DNA of 55,889 nt from Acidobacteriota bacterium (GTDB taxonomy: Bacteria; Acidobacteriota; UBA6911), in the NCBI GenBank assembly GCA_003225335.1, contig QHZE01000437.1, positions 1 through 55,889 of the forward strand, given 5' to 3'. How positions within the stretch are numbered: position 1 is the first letter of the stretch; every line of letters begins with the position of its first letter. The translations under genes were made by a program, and so were the position numbers. Under the pieces are notes generated by a model. It was not told the DNA's origin and ran no database searches. It saw nothing but the letters and a program-made list of their open reading frames with translations. Below, in pieces: positions 32,415 to 41,250 of this stretch.

Positions 32415-33113
32415 CTATTTCGATTCGGGTTTCGGAGACTTGCCGCCCGGTTTGGCTTCCTCCGCGGCCTCGCCTTCTTCAGCCACCTTGCCTTTCTTGA
32501 TCACCTCGGGTTCCGCGGTCTCGGCCGGCGCTTCGACAGGCGCCTCTTCCTTGATCGGAGGAACTATGGTAACGATGACCACTTCCGGATCCGTCAAGAT
32601 CCTGACGTTTGAAACGCTCTGAATATCCTTGACCCGGATGTAGTCATTGATCTTCAGGGCGCTGACATCGACTTTGATCGACTCGGGGATATCCGCAGGC
32701 AAGCACTCCACCTGGATCGAGCGTGTCACCAGGTCCATGATGCCGCCGTCGAGCTTCACACCCTGGGCCTCACCCACGATCTCGATGTTTACGGTGAGCT
32801 CGAGCAGCTTGTCCATCGCGATTTCGAAGAAATCTGCGTGAATCAGATTCCCCACGACCGGGTCTGTTTGGTAGTCCTTGACCATCGCGTTGGCGTGCTC
32901 TTTCCCGTCCACGCTGACAGTGAAGATGGTGTTGTGACCGCTTTCGGAATAGAGAATGTTCCTAATGCTTTTCGGATCGACAGCGACCGAAAGAGGTTCC
33001 TTGCCCGGCCCGTAGATCACGGCAGGGATCTTGCCCGAGCGTCTGAGCTGCCGATTGAAATTCTTACCGGCTGCGGTCCGGCGCTGCGCTTGCACGACAA
33101 TCTGATCCGCCAT
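32415..33113 (-). CDS. rplY: 50S ribosomal protein L25/general stress protein Ctc (two-domain TL5 type)
   Basis: 232 residues from ATG 33113, with AAGGAG nine bases upstream. The N-terminal 5S rRNA-binding domain (VQAQRRTAAGKNFNRQLRRSGKIPAVIYGPG) is followed by the TL5 C-terminal beta domain and a Glu/Ala-rich tail (EEAPVEAPAETAEPEVIKKG). It lies 30 bases upstream of pth. Confidence 0.92.
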   Translation of the reverse strand: MADQIVVQAQRRTAAGKNFNRQLRRSGKIPAVIYGPGKEPLSVAVDPKSIRNILYSESGHNTIFTVSVDGKEHANAMVKDYQTDPVVGNLIHADFFEIAMDKLLELTVNIEIVGEAQGVKLDGGIMDLVTRSIQVECLPADIPESIKVDVSALKINDYIRVKDIQSVSNVRILTDPEVVIVTIVPPIKEEAPVEAPAETAEPEVIKKGKVAEEGEAAEEAKPGGKSPKPESK

Positions 33114-33180
33114 AAAACCCAACTCCTTCCCCCAAGATTCTTACACTGCAATCTAAGAATTTGCCTCTCAGATTTTGGAA

Positions 33181-33474
33181 GGGAGGGCACGACTTCAGTC
33201 GTGCCGATCCGCTCCGGAGCGGAGGAACTTAGCCAGGGGTGAGCGCTTTTTGCGAACCCCTGGAACCCCTGCCCAGGTGATCAACGCGCCCCGGAGGGGG
33301 CGCGGGGAGATCCCTGCCGGGTTACGTCTTATTGTTCCTCTTCTACCCCGGGGGTTCGCTTTGCTCACCCCCGGCTGAGATCCTTTCGCCCCGCTGGAAC
33401 GGAATACGTTACCCCATGAAATCATGTACTAAAGCAGATAATTTCATCGCGCATGACTGAAGCCGTGCCCTCCC
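33181..33474. repeat. About 290-bp element with inverted GGGAGGGCACGAC hairpin ends
   Basis: GGGAGGGCACGACTTCAGTC (33181) faces GCATGACTGAAGCCGTGCCC TCCC (to 33474). Inside, GCCAGGGGTGAGCGC / GCGAACCCCTGG and CCCCGGGGGTTCGC / GCTCACCCCCGGC form further hairpins that mirror each other. The right stem (GGC-TTC-AGTC) has changed sequence but keeps pairing through G-T. There is no gene in 33114-33517. Confidence 0.75.
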
Positions 33475-33517
33475 GCCACAAGAGTACTGCAAGGGGCGCA
33501 GCCCCTGGACCAGAGTC

Positions 33518-34477
33518 CTATACAAAAAGATTACTGACGCTGGTCTCTTCGTGAATGCTCCGAATGGCCTTCGCAAGCAGATCTCCCACACTCAGAAACG
33601 TAAAATTGGGCAGGGCCCTTGACTCGTCCGTAGGTACGGTGTTCGTGAGGATGATTTCGTCGAGAGGCACCTTCCGCAGTCTCTCTATGGCGGGGCCGCT
33701 CAGAACAGCGTGCGTGGCACAAGCGAAGATCCGCTTGGCCTTCTTCTTTCGGAGGGCGAGCGCAGTGTTCACCAGAGTCCCTGCCGTGTCAATCATGTCG
33801 TCACAGATGACCACATTCCGCCCCCCTACCTGGCCGATCACATGCATTACCTCTGCTTCATTGGCGGTCACGCGGCGCTTGTCTCCCACTGCGAGATCTG
33901 CATTCAGCCTTTTAGCAAACGCGCGGGCGCGCTCCACGCCCCCGGCATCAGGTGAAACGATGGTAAGGTCCGGAATCTTGAGTTTCCTCAAATAGTCCAC
34001 CAGCACGGGCGAAGCGAAAAGGTGATCTACGGGAATGTTGAAAAAGCCCTGGATCTGCGTGGCATGAAGATCCATCGTGAGGATCCGGCTTGTGCCGGCT
34101 GCTGTGAGGATATCGGCCACAAGCTTGGAGGAAATAGGAACACGCGGCTTGTCCTTTCGATCCTGCCGCGCATATCCGTAGTACGGAATTACGGCCGTTA
34201 TCCGCGCGGCTGAGGCCCGCTTGAACGCATCGATCATGATGAGCAGTTCCATCAAGTTGTTGTTCACGGGCGGGCACGTGGGTTGTATCACGAAGACATC
34301 TGTTCCCCTGACGTTCTCCAGTATCTGAAAATACAGCTCTCCGTCGCTGAAAGTTGTCGTCACCGCATTCCCCAGCGGGATTTCCAGGCGCTGGCAGATC
34401 TCCTCTGCCAGAGGACGGTTCGCGTGACCGGAGAAGACTTTCAGTTCGCTGCTCAACGCCCCGTACCCTCTTCTCAT
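33518..34477 (-). CDS. prs: Ribose-phosphate pyrophosphokinase (PRPP synthetase)
   Basis: 319 residues. KVFSGHANRPLAEEICQRL, the ATP/Mg site LTMDLHATQIQGFFNIPVDHL (class I signature with conserved His), the flexible-loop DKRR, and the PRPP-binding loop VVICDDMIDTAGTLVNTA are intact. It makes PRPP for nucleotide, His and Trp synthesis. AAGGAGAG precedes ATG 34477. The tRNA-Gln gene ends 33 bases upstream, on the same strand. Confidence 0.95.
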   Translation of the reverse strand: MRRGYGALSSELKVFSGHANRPLAEEICQRLEIPLGNAVTTTFSDGELYFQILENVRGTDVFVIQPTCPPVNNNLMELLIMIDAFKRASAARITAVIPYYGYARQDRKDKPRVPISSKLVADILTAAGTSRILTMDLHATQIQGFFNIPVDHLFASPVLVDYLRKLKIPDLTIVSPDAGGVERARAFAKRLNADLAVGDKRRVTANEAEVMHVIGQVGGRNVVICDDMIDTAGTLVNTALALRKKKAKRIFACATHAVLSGPAIERLRKVPLDEIILTNTVPTDESRALPNFTFLSVGDLLAKAIRSIHEETSVSNLFV

Positions 34478-34510
34478 CTCGCAGACTCTCTCCTTGGAAG
34501 CGATGCGAAA

Positions 34511-34585
34511 TGGCTGGGGCGGGAGGATTCGAACCTCCGAATGCAGGTTCCAAAGACCTGTGTCTTACCGCTTGACGACGCCCCA
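34511..34585 (-). tRNA. tRNA-Gln (anticodon UUG), CCA encoded
   Basis: 75 bases including CCA. The acceptor stem TGGGGCG pairs with CGCCCCA; the anticodon arm CAGGT-CTTTGGA-ACCTG has anticodon TTG; the T arm GGAGGTTCGAATCCTCC is standard. It lies between ispE and prs on the same strand, a conserved position in Acidobacteriota and delta-proteobacteria. Confidence 0.95.
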
Positions 34586-34589
34586 ACAA

Positions 34590-34745
34590 TTGCGGATTTC
34601 GGATTGCGGATTGCGGATTGGCAGACTCGCGATCGTGTATCTGCAAGCCCCACGCGCTTTTCAATCCCAAATCCCAAAACCGCAATCTGAAATCTTTTCC
34701 TTGAATCCGCAATCCGAAAAACCGCAATCCGAAATCGGAAATCCG
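34590..34745. repeat. Word palindrome (GCGGATTTCGGATTG / CAATCCGAAATC)
   Basis: TTGCGGATTTCGGATTGCGG ATTGCGGATTGG faces CAATCCCAAATCCCAAAACC, GAATCCGCAATCCGAAAAAC and CGCAATCCGAAATCGGAAAT. It separates ispE from tRNA-Gln. Confidence 0.75.
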
Positions 34746-34749
34746 GCGG

Positions 34750-35703
34750 CTACCCAAACATACGTTGGAAATATTCAGCACGAGATAGGGTCTTCGCCGG
34801 AAACACCCGCCAGGTTTCCCGTACCGACCCTCGGGAAGCTGCGAGTGCTGACTCCTCATCGTTGAAGAATCCGAAGACGGATGATCCGCTGCCCGACAGC
34901 AACGTCGCTACCGCGCCCCTCTCCTCGAGCAAGATTTTCGCTTGCCGGATAGCCGGATAGGCAGGGAGGATTGAAGTCTCGAAGTCATTGAAAATCCCGG
35001 TCAGGCAGCCCGCACCTTCCTGCGTCCGCTCGCAGAAACTGGCAATTTTATTGGCGCTGCCAGGAGAAGTCAATGTTAAACTCAGAGATCCGTAGGCTGC
35101 GGCGGTAGAGACAGGGATACCGGGGTAAACGACAACCAGAAAGACTGGTGGCAGTTCGGGGAGGGGATAGATCTCCTCTCCCCTGCCCGTTCCCAGAGCG
35201 GTTCCGCCACAGAGGAAAAAGGGCGCGTCGGACCCCAGTTCACACGCCAGATTTTGCAATTCCGCGGCGGGAACCCGCAAGTTCCAGAAACGGGCGAGGC
35301 CCAGCAGCGTTGCTGCGGCATTGCTGCTGCCCCCGCCAAGCCCGGATCCCAAGGGTATGCGCTTGCGAAGAACAATCTCCGCGCCCTCTGCTGCCGAGAC
35401 TCTTTTTGCCAGGGCCCTGGCAGCTCTCCAAACCAGGTTATCTTCATTCCTCAAAAGTTCCGCGCCGTGGCACTCGAGGCGAAGCTCCCGGCATGGCCAG
35501 AACTCCAGCTCGTCGCAGAGGTCGATGCTCTGCAAGACAGTACGAATCTCGTGGAAGCCATCGGGACGGCGTCCCAGGACCGACAGGGCTAGATTGACCT
35601 TGGCAAAAGAGCGAACGTGAAGGGGGCGCGGATTCACTCGGCTAATCCGTTCAGTTTCGGGAGGAACCTCAGGGAAAGAACTGGCGCCAGAAAGACTCGC
35701 CAT
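34750..35703 (-). CDS. ispE: 4-diphosphocytidyl-2-C-methyl-D-erythritol kinase IspE
   Basis: 317 residues (the first 28 are not conserved; a start nearer LHVRSFAKVNLALSVLG is possible). The GHMP kinase motifs are SFAKVNLAL (catalytic Lys), PLGSGLGGGSSNAAATL (ATP loop), LGSDAPFFL (catalytic Asp) and LLSGSGSSVFGFF. With ispDF it covers three steps of the MEP pathway in this window. Confidence 0.93.
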   Translation of the reverse strand: MASLSGASSFPEVPPETERISRVNPRPLHVRSFAKVNLALSVLGRRPDGFHEIRTVLQSIDLCDELEFWPCRELRLECHGAELLRNEDNLVWRAARALAKRVSAAEGAEIVLRKRIPLGSGLGGGSSNAAATLLGLARFWNLRVPAAELQNLACELGSDAPFFLCGGTALGTGRGEEIYPLPELPPVFLVVVYPGIPVSTAAAYGSLSLTLTSPGSANKIASFCERTQEGAGCLTGIFNDFETSILPAYPAIRQAKILLEERGAVATLLSGSGSSVFGFFNDEESALAASRGSVRETWRVFPAKTLSRAEYFQRMFG

Positions 35704-35715
35704 GAATTACACGAG

Positions 35716-36018
35716 ACTCAAAGGGGCAAAGGGATCAAGACGTAGAGATCAACGGGCCCAAAACCAGCGTTTCCCTTCCTTTGCCCCTCTGGCCCTTGAC
35801 CCCTTTATCTGGCAAGCGAAGCGAGCCAAGTTCATTCGTACTACTAACCCGAAAATCCTTTGCTTTTTGCAAAGGATTTTTGTGCGTTCTCCTGGGAGCG
35901 CACGCATCCTGCGTGCCGGGAGTTAGAAGCCCTGAGCACGCTGGAAGCGTGCGCTCCCAGGGGCCAACCCCGGGTCTCTGCGGTGAAATAGCTTTTGGTT
36001 GCGGCTGGGCTGCACCGT
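35716..36018. repeat. Word palindrome, rescue-type hairpins and GGGAGCGCAC pair upstream of ispE
   Basis: AAAGGGGCAAAGGGATCAAG faces TTCCTTTGCCCCTCTGGCCC TTGACCCC (35716-35807). CGAAAATCCTTTGC / GCAAAGGATTTTTG follows (35847-35880). At 35890-35959 TGGGAGCGCACGCATCCTGC GTGC faces GCACGCTGGAAGCGTGCGCT CCC, with stems GCATCCTGC and GCTTCCAGC. GGTTGCGGCTGGGC closes the unit. No gene is seen in 35704-36117. Confidence 0.7.
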
Positions 36019-36117
36019 GAAATTCGTAGCCAGCTTTTCCCCGCGGCTTTATGCGTCTGGCCAACGAGCGTTTAATGCGGGCTGTGTGCGATTTTTTCAC
36101 AGCTGCTGACGGATGAC

Positions 36118-38157
36118 TCACTCGGGGCGCTTCTGTTTGCGCGAGGTTTCTTTGAGCTTCTCCATTTTCTCCCGGACCTTCTGGATCTCCTCGGCTTCGG
36201 TTCCGCTGGTCAGGGACCTGTTCCAGTATTCCTCTGCCTTCCGGTAGTCTCCGCTCTTGAAATAGAGATCTCCGAGATGATCGTGGATGGTGGGATCGTT
36301 CTTTACGATGGAAACGGCTTTGAGCAGATAAGTCTCTGCTTGCTTCAGGTCATTGAGCTTGAAGAATGCCCATCCCAGACTGTCCAGATATGCGCCGTTG
36401 TTGGGCTCCAGCGCGAGGGCTTTTTCCACATACTCAACGGCTTCCTGCAGACGGACGCCGCGATCCGCCAGCATGTAGCCCATGTAGTTCAGAGCACTGG
36501 CATTGTCGGGGTTCGTTTTCAGGATCTCCTTGAAGAGGGATTCCGCTCGATCGAAATCTTTCTGCCTTTCGTACAGGGAAGCGAGCTGAAACTTGATTCT
36601 CTCGGTGTCTCCCTCTCGAAGCGACTCCAACGTCTGGGCGCGGCGCAGCACTTTTTCGGCATCGGAGAAACGCTTACCTTGCAGATAGATCTGGCTGAGA
36701 TTCATGTAGATATCCAGATTCGAAGCATCCAGCTGAAGCAGCTTGTGAAGAATCTCGGCGCCCTGGTTGTGCTTTCCGGCGTCCCCGAGAGTCCGGGCAT
36801 AAACCAACCCGATCTGGATATCTTTGGGGTTCCTTTCAAAGTGCTCTTTGGCCAGGGCAAGGGCCTTCTCCGTCTGGTGATTGACGCGGTAGGCATTGAT
36901 CAGCAGGAAAAGGTGGCGGGAGTTCTCCGGGTCCTCTTTTACCAGGACCTCATAGATGGCTACAGCCTTTTCATTCTCGCCCATGTCCTGGTATGCCGAA
37001 GCCAGGTGCTGCTGGAACAGCGCCCGGTTGTTTCTTTGCTCGTCAGAATACTTCCCGGTAGGGCTCTTGGTCTGCTCCAGCAGGCGGGAGAATATCTCCG
37101 CGGCCTCCGCCGGATCGCCGCCCTGCTCGTAGCAGGCGCCAAGATAGAACTCTGCCTCCGGGTCGCTGGGGTTTTGTTCGAGCACCGCCTTGAAGCTCTC
37201 AATTGCCTTGGGAATCTGTCTCGCTCCCAGCCGGGCCCGGCCCAATTGGGTGAGGGCGGCCGTGTCCGAAGGTGCGGCCTGAACCATCGGCTCCAGAATC
37301 CGGATGGCATCCTCAAACTGGCCGGCATCCACCAGAGAAGATCCCAACTGGCGCTGAACCGTGGGATTGTCTCCCGTAAGCTTTAGAATCTTCTTATAAA
37401 TAGGTATGGCTTCCTTGTCCCTGTTCGTCTGGGAGTACAAAGACGCCAGCATCATCATGCTCTTGACCGACTCGGGCTGTATCTCGATGGCCTTGAGGAT
37501 GTACTCGACCGCCTTTTCCTTGTCCGCTTTCTTCTGATAATACTCCGCCATGGCAACATACCCGGCATCGCTGTCGGGACGGAGAGATTGGAACTTTTCG
37601 TAGGCTTGAAGCGCCTTTTCGGTTTCTCCCAGCTCGAGATAGGCGCGACCAAGCGCGTAGTATGCGCGCTCGTCCTCCGGCGCCACTTCTCGCATTGTCT
37701 CGAGCTCCTTGACTGCTTTCTGCAGGGATTCCTTCCCGCCTACACGCTCGCGCGAATTGTCGTAGATGTAAGCAAGGAGCCAGTAGCCCTCCGGGTCTTT
37801 GGGATCTAAACGGATCGCTTCGCGGCATTCCTCGATCGCCTCCCGAAAGTTCCGGGCCTTCACCAAGAGACCCGCGAGCTCCACTCGGACGGAAGCGCTC
37901 TTGTCATTGGCATCGGCCGCCTTGCGCATCTCGGAGATCGCCTGCGTAATGTCCCCTTTCTCCTCAAACCACTTGGCCAGCGAATAATGATAGTAACTGG
38001 AAGCCCGGTCCTGGGGGACTTTGGCGCGTAACTCCTTGTCTATGTCGATGGGCTTCCTGGTTCTTTCCTGGGCATTGGCAGGCCAGAATGAACCTGTGAC
38101 GCAGACAAGCCAAAGAACAAAAATGTCGCACTGCCTGGGCGTGGTAAAAACTTTCAT
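36118..38157 (-). CDS. Exported TPR-repeat protein
   Basis: 679 residues. A signal peptide (about 1-29, WPANAQ) is followed by roughly 15-17 tetratricopeptide units (for example AYYALGRAYLELGETEKALQAYEKFQSLRPDSD; AYLDSLGWAFFKLNDLKQAETYLLKAV) and a charged Lys-rich tail. It would be a periplasmic or outer-membrane scaffold for protein interactions. Similar large TPR proteins lie next to ispE in Acidobacteriota. No catalytic motif is seen. Confidence 0.8.
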   Translation of the reverse strand: MKVFTTPRQCDIFVLWLVCVTGSFWPANAQERTRKPIDIDKELRAKVPQDRASSYYHYSLAKWFEEKGDITQAISEMRKAADANDKSASVRVELAGLLVKARNFREAIEECREAIRLDPKDPEGYWLLAYIYDNSRERVGGKESLQKAVKELETMREVAPEDERAYYALGRAYLELGETEKALQAYEKFQSLRPDSDAGYVAMAEYYQKKADKEKAVEYILKAIEIQPESVKSMMMLASLYSQTNRDKEAIPIYKKILKLTGDNPTVQRQLGSSLVDAGQFEDAIRILEPMVQAAPSDTAALTQLGRARLGARQIPKAIESFKAVLEQNPSDPEAEFYLGACYEQGGDPAEAAEIFSRLLEQTKSPTGKYSDEQRNNRALFQQHLASAYQDMGENEKAVAIYEVLVKEDPENSRHLFLLINAYRVNHQTEKALALAKEHFERNPKDIQIGLVYARTLGDAGKHNQGAEILHKLLQLDASNLDIYMNLSQIYLQGKRFSDAEKVLRRAQTLESLREGDTERIKFQLASLYERQKDFDRAESLFKEILKTNPDNASALNYMGYMLADRGVRLQEAVEYVEKALALEPNNGAYLDSLGWAFFKLNDLKQAETYLLKAVSIVKNDPTIHDHLGDLYFKSGDYRKAEEYWNRSLTSGTEAEEIQKVREKMEKLKETSRKQKRPE

Positions 38158-38270
38158 AACTTCTTCTGGATCCTCGGTTGATACAAATTCAAAAGCGCAA
38201 TTATCTCATACGCCTTCAGAAGCTGTCAAACTTCGCGCCGCTCCGGGGCGTGCTCGGCCGCTCGGACGGG

Positions 38271-38297
38271 GTGCAATTACAAGTGCGAGTCACTGAG
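38271..38297 (+). repeat. Lone MITE end
   Basis: GGTGCAATTACAAGTGCGAG matches the terminal inverted repeat of the MITE family (196-410), but no body or other end is present. Confidence 0.5.
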
Positions 38298-38363
38298 CAC
38301 ACAATTTCATAAATAAACGAAATACGCCGGCGTATTTTCCCAGATAGGGCCCGGCGCCCTGGA

Positions 38364-38538
38364 AGGGAGTACGGGACGGCACGACTTCAGTCGTGCCGTC
38401 ACGGAGCGTGTTGAGAAAGGGCTTTAGCCCCTGAGGTGCCTTTCTGAACATACCTTAAAACCGAGAGATATCCCTGAGAGGCTAAAGCCTCTTTGAAGGT
38501 GCGTCTATCCTGCGGCACGACTGAAGTCGTGCCCTCCC
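38364..38538. repeat. 175-bp element with inverted GGCACGACTTCAGTCGTGCC ends
   Basis: Ends GGACGGCACGACTTCAGTCG and GGCACGACTGAAGTCGTGCC CTCCC face each other. Internal hairpins GGGCTTTAGCCCC (38420-38432) and AGAGGCTAAAGCCTCT (38478-38493) are also present. The gap 38158-38735 shows no other feature. Confidence 0.75.
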
Positions 38539-38735
38539 GTTCCCAGTGATTTTCATTCGCAGTGGTGAGCCGCGGGATCATGGAACTCTGTGGCTCCGTG
38601 CCTTTGTGGCTAAAGATCAAGAATTTTGAAATTTTTCTTCGCTCATTTGGAACCTGGGCCGTTAGAGGGGGTGAAGCGGAAGGGATCAGCCCTTTCGAGA
38701 CAATCCACGGAATTGCGTATAGAGGAGAGAGAAAA

Positions 38736-39032
38736 ATGACATTGAGAAAGAAAAACCTGGCATGGGTCGTTCTTTTGGCCCTTGGCCTGTCGCTAACTCC
38801 GGCAGTGACACTCGCCCAGAAAGCAAAGCCGCCGTCCACGGAAAAAGTCAACCTCAATAATGCCACAGAGGACCAGCTGCAGACACTTCCCGGCGTCGGC
38901 CCGGCGATGGCGAAGAAGATCATCGAATACCGAAGCAAGAATGGGAAGTTCTCCAAGATTGAGGACATCTTGAACGTGAAGGGTATCGGGGAAAAGAAAT
39001 TCCAGAGGATGAAAGACCGCCTCGTCGTCTAG
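38736..39032 (+). CDS. ComEA-like helix-hairpin-helix DNA-binding protein, exported
   Basis: 98 residues, AGAGGAG eight bases before the ATG. A signal peptide (about 1-28) is followed by a double helix-hairpin-helix: VNLNNATEDQLQTLPGVGPAMAKKIIEYRSKNGKFSKIEDILNVKGIGEKKFQRMKD. This is the minimal ComEA form that binds DNA outside the membrane, associated with DNA uptake. No comEC is nearby. A longer upstream frame is repeat DNA. Confidence 0.85.
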   Translation: MTLRKKNLAWVVLLALGLSLTPAVTLAQKAKPPSTEKVNLNNATEDQLQTLPGVGPAMAKKIIEYRSKNGKFSKIEDILNVKGIGEKKFQRMKDRLVV

Positions 39033-39174
39033 TGCGGCCTGGACGATAAGGGGTTTTCGTCCTCGAACAGGGCCGGAGGCGAGGTGATGGAGCTCGCCGC
39101 CGGCCCACCACCTGATGTGACTAATAATAGTGAGCGAGCCTCATACCGCCCAAGCCATTCGCTGCGCACGGCCC

Positions 39175-39235
39175 GTTTGGAGTTCAGGCTTTAGCCTGCC
39201 CCGGTCAGTGCAGCCTGAAGGCTGAACTCCAAACC
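39175..39235. repeat. Compact GGAGTTCAG-foot hairpin pair
   Basis: TTTGGAGTTCAGGCTTTAGC CTGC faces GCAGCCTGAAGGCTGAACTC CAAAC within 60 bases. The left stem is GGCT/AGCC and the right stem CCTT/AAGG, i.e. different but each paired. Confidence 0.8.
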
Positions 39236-39327
39236 TGCGCCCGCCATGACGCAAACTTTGACCAGTTTGTGAACTTGGTGGCCACCTAGTGGACCTAGTA
39301 ATGGCGGGCAACGACGTACCGCGCAGT

Positions 39328-39439
39328 CATTCACGGGCGAGACGCCCGTGCCACGATAGCTTCGTGGCATGGCCGTCCCGGCCAGGCTGCGAACTTGACC
39401 GATTTCTGAACTTTGTGTCCGCCAAGTGGACCTAATGGC
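39328..39439 (-). repeat. Dispersed repeat with CACGGGCGAGACGCCCGTG hairpin, copy 2
   Basis: The reverse complement of this segment matches 12449-12561: CACGGGCGAGACGCCCGTGC, CCACGATAGCTTCGTGG, GGCCGTCCCGGCC, then GAACTTTGTGTCCGCCAAGT. The two copies differ at scattered positions, so it is not a recent duplication. Confidence 0.75.
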
Positions 39440-39486
39440 GCATGACCCAATCCTCAGGGTCTCGGGCAAAGTCACCAATTTCTTGG

Positions 39487-39592
39487 AAAATGACAAATGA
39501 CCAATGACAGATGACAAATCTTCCGGGGGCAATCCGATCGCGATCCGGTCGATTTGTCATTTGTCATCGGTCATTTGTCATTTGCGAATCCG
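39487..39592. repeat. Word palindrome (TGACAAATGACC / GGTCATTTGTCA)
   Basis: AAATGACAAATGACCAATGA CAGATGACAAATC faces GATTTGTCATTTGTCATCGG TCATTTGTCATTTG. It ends four bases before the truB stop. Confidence 0.75.
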
Positions 39593-39595
39593 GGG

Positions 39596-40507
39596 TCAGA
39601 CAAAGATGATGCGCGGGTGGACGCGTACCCAGTGAGCAGGTTGGGCCACAGGAGAAACAAAAGTCTGTAGTCTTTGGCCTAATCCGATGATCTCTCCGGA
39701 CGGATCCAGGAGTCGATACTCGTCGGCTTCCCACGCGCTTGTGAGCAAGTTCAAGTCCATCCCATGGACCACCTTCGTTTTGTCCGCCTCCGTTATTACA
39801 ACCGCGGGGATCTCGGTCAGAAGCGCCCGCATGGGAATGATGCGGCTCAGAAAGAACTCGCGTGAATGGAATTCCGCCCCCTCAGAGAGGGGCAAGGCCG
39901 AATCGATCGGGAATTCGCCGCTGCGCGTGCGACGGAGCCGGATGAGATGCGCTCCGCAACCATAGTCCCGCCCCATGTCGTGCGCCAGGCTGCGGGCATA
40001 GGTCCCTGCGGCGCATACCAGTTCAAATTCGACCTCACTTCCTTCGACGCGGATCAGCGTGAGCGCCTTGATGTGGACCTCCTTGGTTCCGGCCTGCACC
40101 TTGATGCCTTTGCGGGCGTAACTGTACATGGGGCGGCCTCGTATCTTCTTGGCCGAGTAAGCGGGGACCGTCTGCTTCACCAGACCCAAGTATTTCTGGA
40201 AGACCTCCTCGAGGCGGCGGCTATCCAGGACTGGATGGGTATCTTCAGAGAGGGGATCTCCGTCTATGTCAAACGTGGTCGTGGCAAAGCCGAACCGGAT
40301 GACGCCGCGATAAACCTTGTCCGTGGAAAGAAAATAATTGGTCAGGCGTGTGGCGCGTCCCAGCGTCAGCGGGAGGACGCCCGTAGCAAACGGATCCAGC
40401 GTTCCCGTGTGTCCCACCTTCTTTATTCGCGTAACATTGCGGATTTTGGCGACAACATCGTGGGAAGTCCACCCGGGGGGCTTGTCTATAACCAAAACAC
40501 CATTCAC
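39596..40507 (-). CDS. truB: tRNA pseudouridine(55) synthase TruB
   Basis: 303 residues from GTG 40507 (NGVLVIDKPPGWTSHDVV). GHTGTLDPFATGVLPL holds the catalytic Asp; KVYRGVIRFGFATTTFDIDGDP, VPAYSAKKIRGRPMYSYARKG and CAAGTYARSLAHDMG are conserved blocks, and a C-terminal PUA-like domain follows. Upstream codons remain open but have no start codon before a TAA at 40583-40585. A composite palindrome separates it from rbfA. Confidence 0.93.
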   Translation of the reverse strand: MNGVLVIDKPPGWTSHDVVAKIRNVTRIKKVGHTGTLDPFATGVLPLTLGRATRLTNYFLSTDKVYRGVIRFGFATTTFDIDGDPLSEDTHPVLDSRRLEEVFQKYLGLVKQTVPAYSAKKIRGRPMYSYARKGIKVQAGTKEVHIKALTLIRVEGSEVEFELVCAAGTYARSLAHDMGRDYGCGAHLIRLRRTRSGEFPIDSALPLSEGAEFHSREFFLSRIIPMRALLTEIPAVVITEADKTKVVHGMDLNLLTSAWEADEYRLLDPSGEIIGLGQRLQTFVSPVAQPAHWVRVHPRIIFV

Positions 40508-40625
40508 AGCTTTTCCGTCGATCGCTTCCGCCTCCGCCGGGTCGACGCGGTCAAAGGCGGCCTGAGAGTGCGATGGGTCGCGTTAGCTGGAAAGAATTTT
40601 CGTCGGCGCAAATTACGCGCAATAT

Positions 40626-40863
40626 GAAACCACAGATGAACACCGATCTGTACTACTAACCCGAAAATCCTTTGCAATCCGGCAAGGATTTTCCCAACAT
40701 TCTTGGGCTCTTCTTTGGAGTGCGCAAGCTTGCTTGCGCCTTGACGGACTCGGAACAAACTCCACATCGAAGAAAAGCGGCAGCAGGCTGCCGCACTCCA
40801 AAGAGCACAGTGGACCATAGTTCTGGTTGCGGCTGCGCGGCTCTGTGTTCATCTGTGGTTTTG
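40626..40863. repeat. Composite palindrome with mixed-stem REP pair
   Basis: Outer arms are GAAACCACAGATGAACACCG and CTCTGTGTTCATCTGTGGTT T. Inside lies CGAAAATCCTTTGC / GGCAAGGATTTTC, then TTTGGAGTGCGCAAGCTTGC TTGCGCC (40714 on) facing GCGGCAGCAGGCTGCCGCAC TCCAAA (to 40803). The foot TTTGGAGTGCG is kept but the two stems (CAAGC/GCTTG and GGCAGC/GCTGCC) are unrelated. GGTTGCGGCT closes the unit. No gene in 40508-40877. Confidence 0.8.
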
Positions 40864-40877
40864 TTGATACCTACTAG

Positions 40878-41228
40878 TCAGGAATCCTCTTGGATTTCGT
40901 CGAGCAACCGGTCGATTCGTTCGCCATACTCCAGGGACGAATCTGTTCGGAAGACAATCTCGGGCAAGAATTTCATCCGGATGCGTTGGCCTAACTCGCG
41001 GCGAATCCATCCCGCAGCATGGTTAAGCGCGTCCAAGGTTTTCTTCTTCTGTTGGTCGGTCCCCATCGCCGACACGTAAATTCTCGCGTGACGCAGATCC
41101 GGGCTCATTTCCACGCCCGTGACGGTGACAAAGCCGATCCTTCGATCTTTGATGTTTCGGGTGAGCATGGCGCTCACTTCGTGCTGGATCTGGAACGCCA
41201 GCCTCTGTGGTCTACGATTGGGCCGCAT
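40878..41228 (-). CDS. rbfA: Ribosome-binding factor A
   Basis: 116 residues from ATG 41228. RRPQRLAFQIQHEVSAMLTRNIKD, VTVTGVEMSPDLRHARIYVSAMG and LGQRIRMKFLPEIVFRTDSSLEYGERIDRLLDEI are the KH-like RbfA fold. It matures the 30S subunit. Repeat DNA begins directly upstream of the ATG and leaves no clear Shine-Dalgarno. Confidence 0.92.
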   Translation of the reverse strand: MRPNRRPQRLAFQIQHEVSAMLTRNIKDRRIGFVTVTGVEMSPDLRHARIYVSAMGTDQQKKKTLDALNHAAGWIRRELGQRIRMKFLPEIVFRTDSSLEYGERIDRLLDEIQEDS

Positions 41229-41250
41229 AGGCGCAACCAAAAGTATGAAC

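Noticed and set aside
38399-38968. Minus-strand 189-codon frame over the comEA-like gene
   Set aside because: It is antisense to a well-supported signal-peptide plus HhH gene and overlaps a palindromic element; no ribosome site or family features.
40508-40582. Coding-like extension upstream of truB (FDRVDPAEAEAIDGKAV)
   Set aside because: It is open and looks protein-like but has no start codon before the in-frame TAA at 40583-40585; GTG 40507 fits TruB length.
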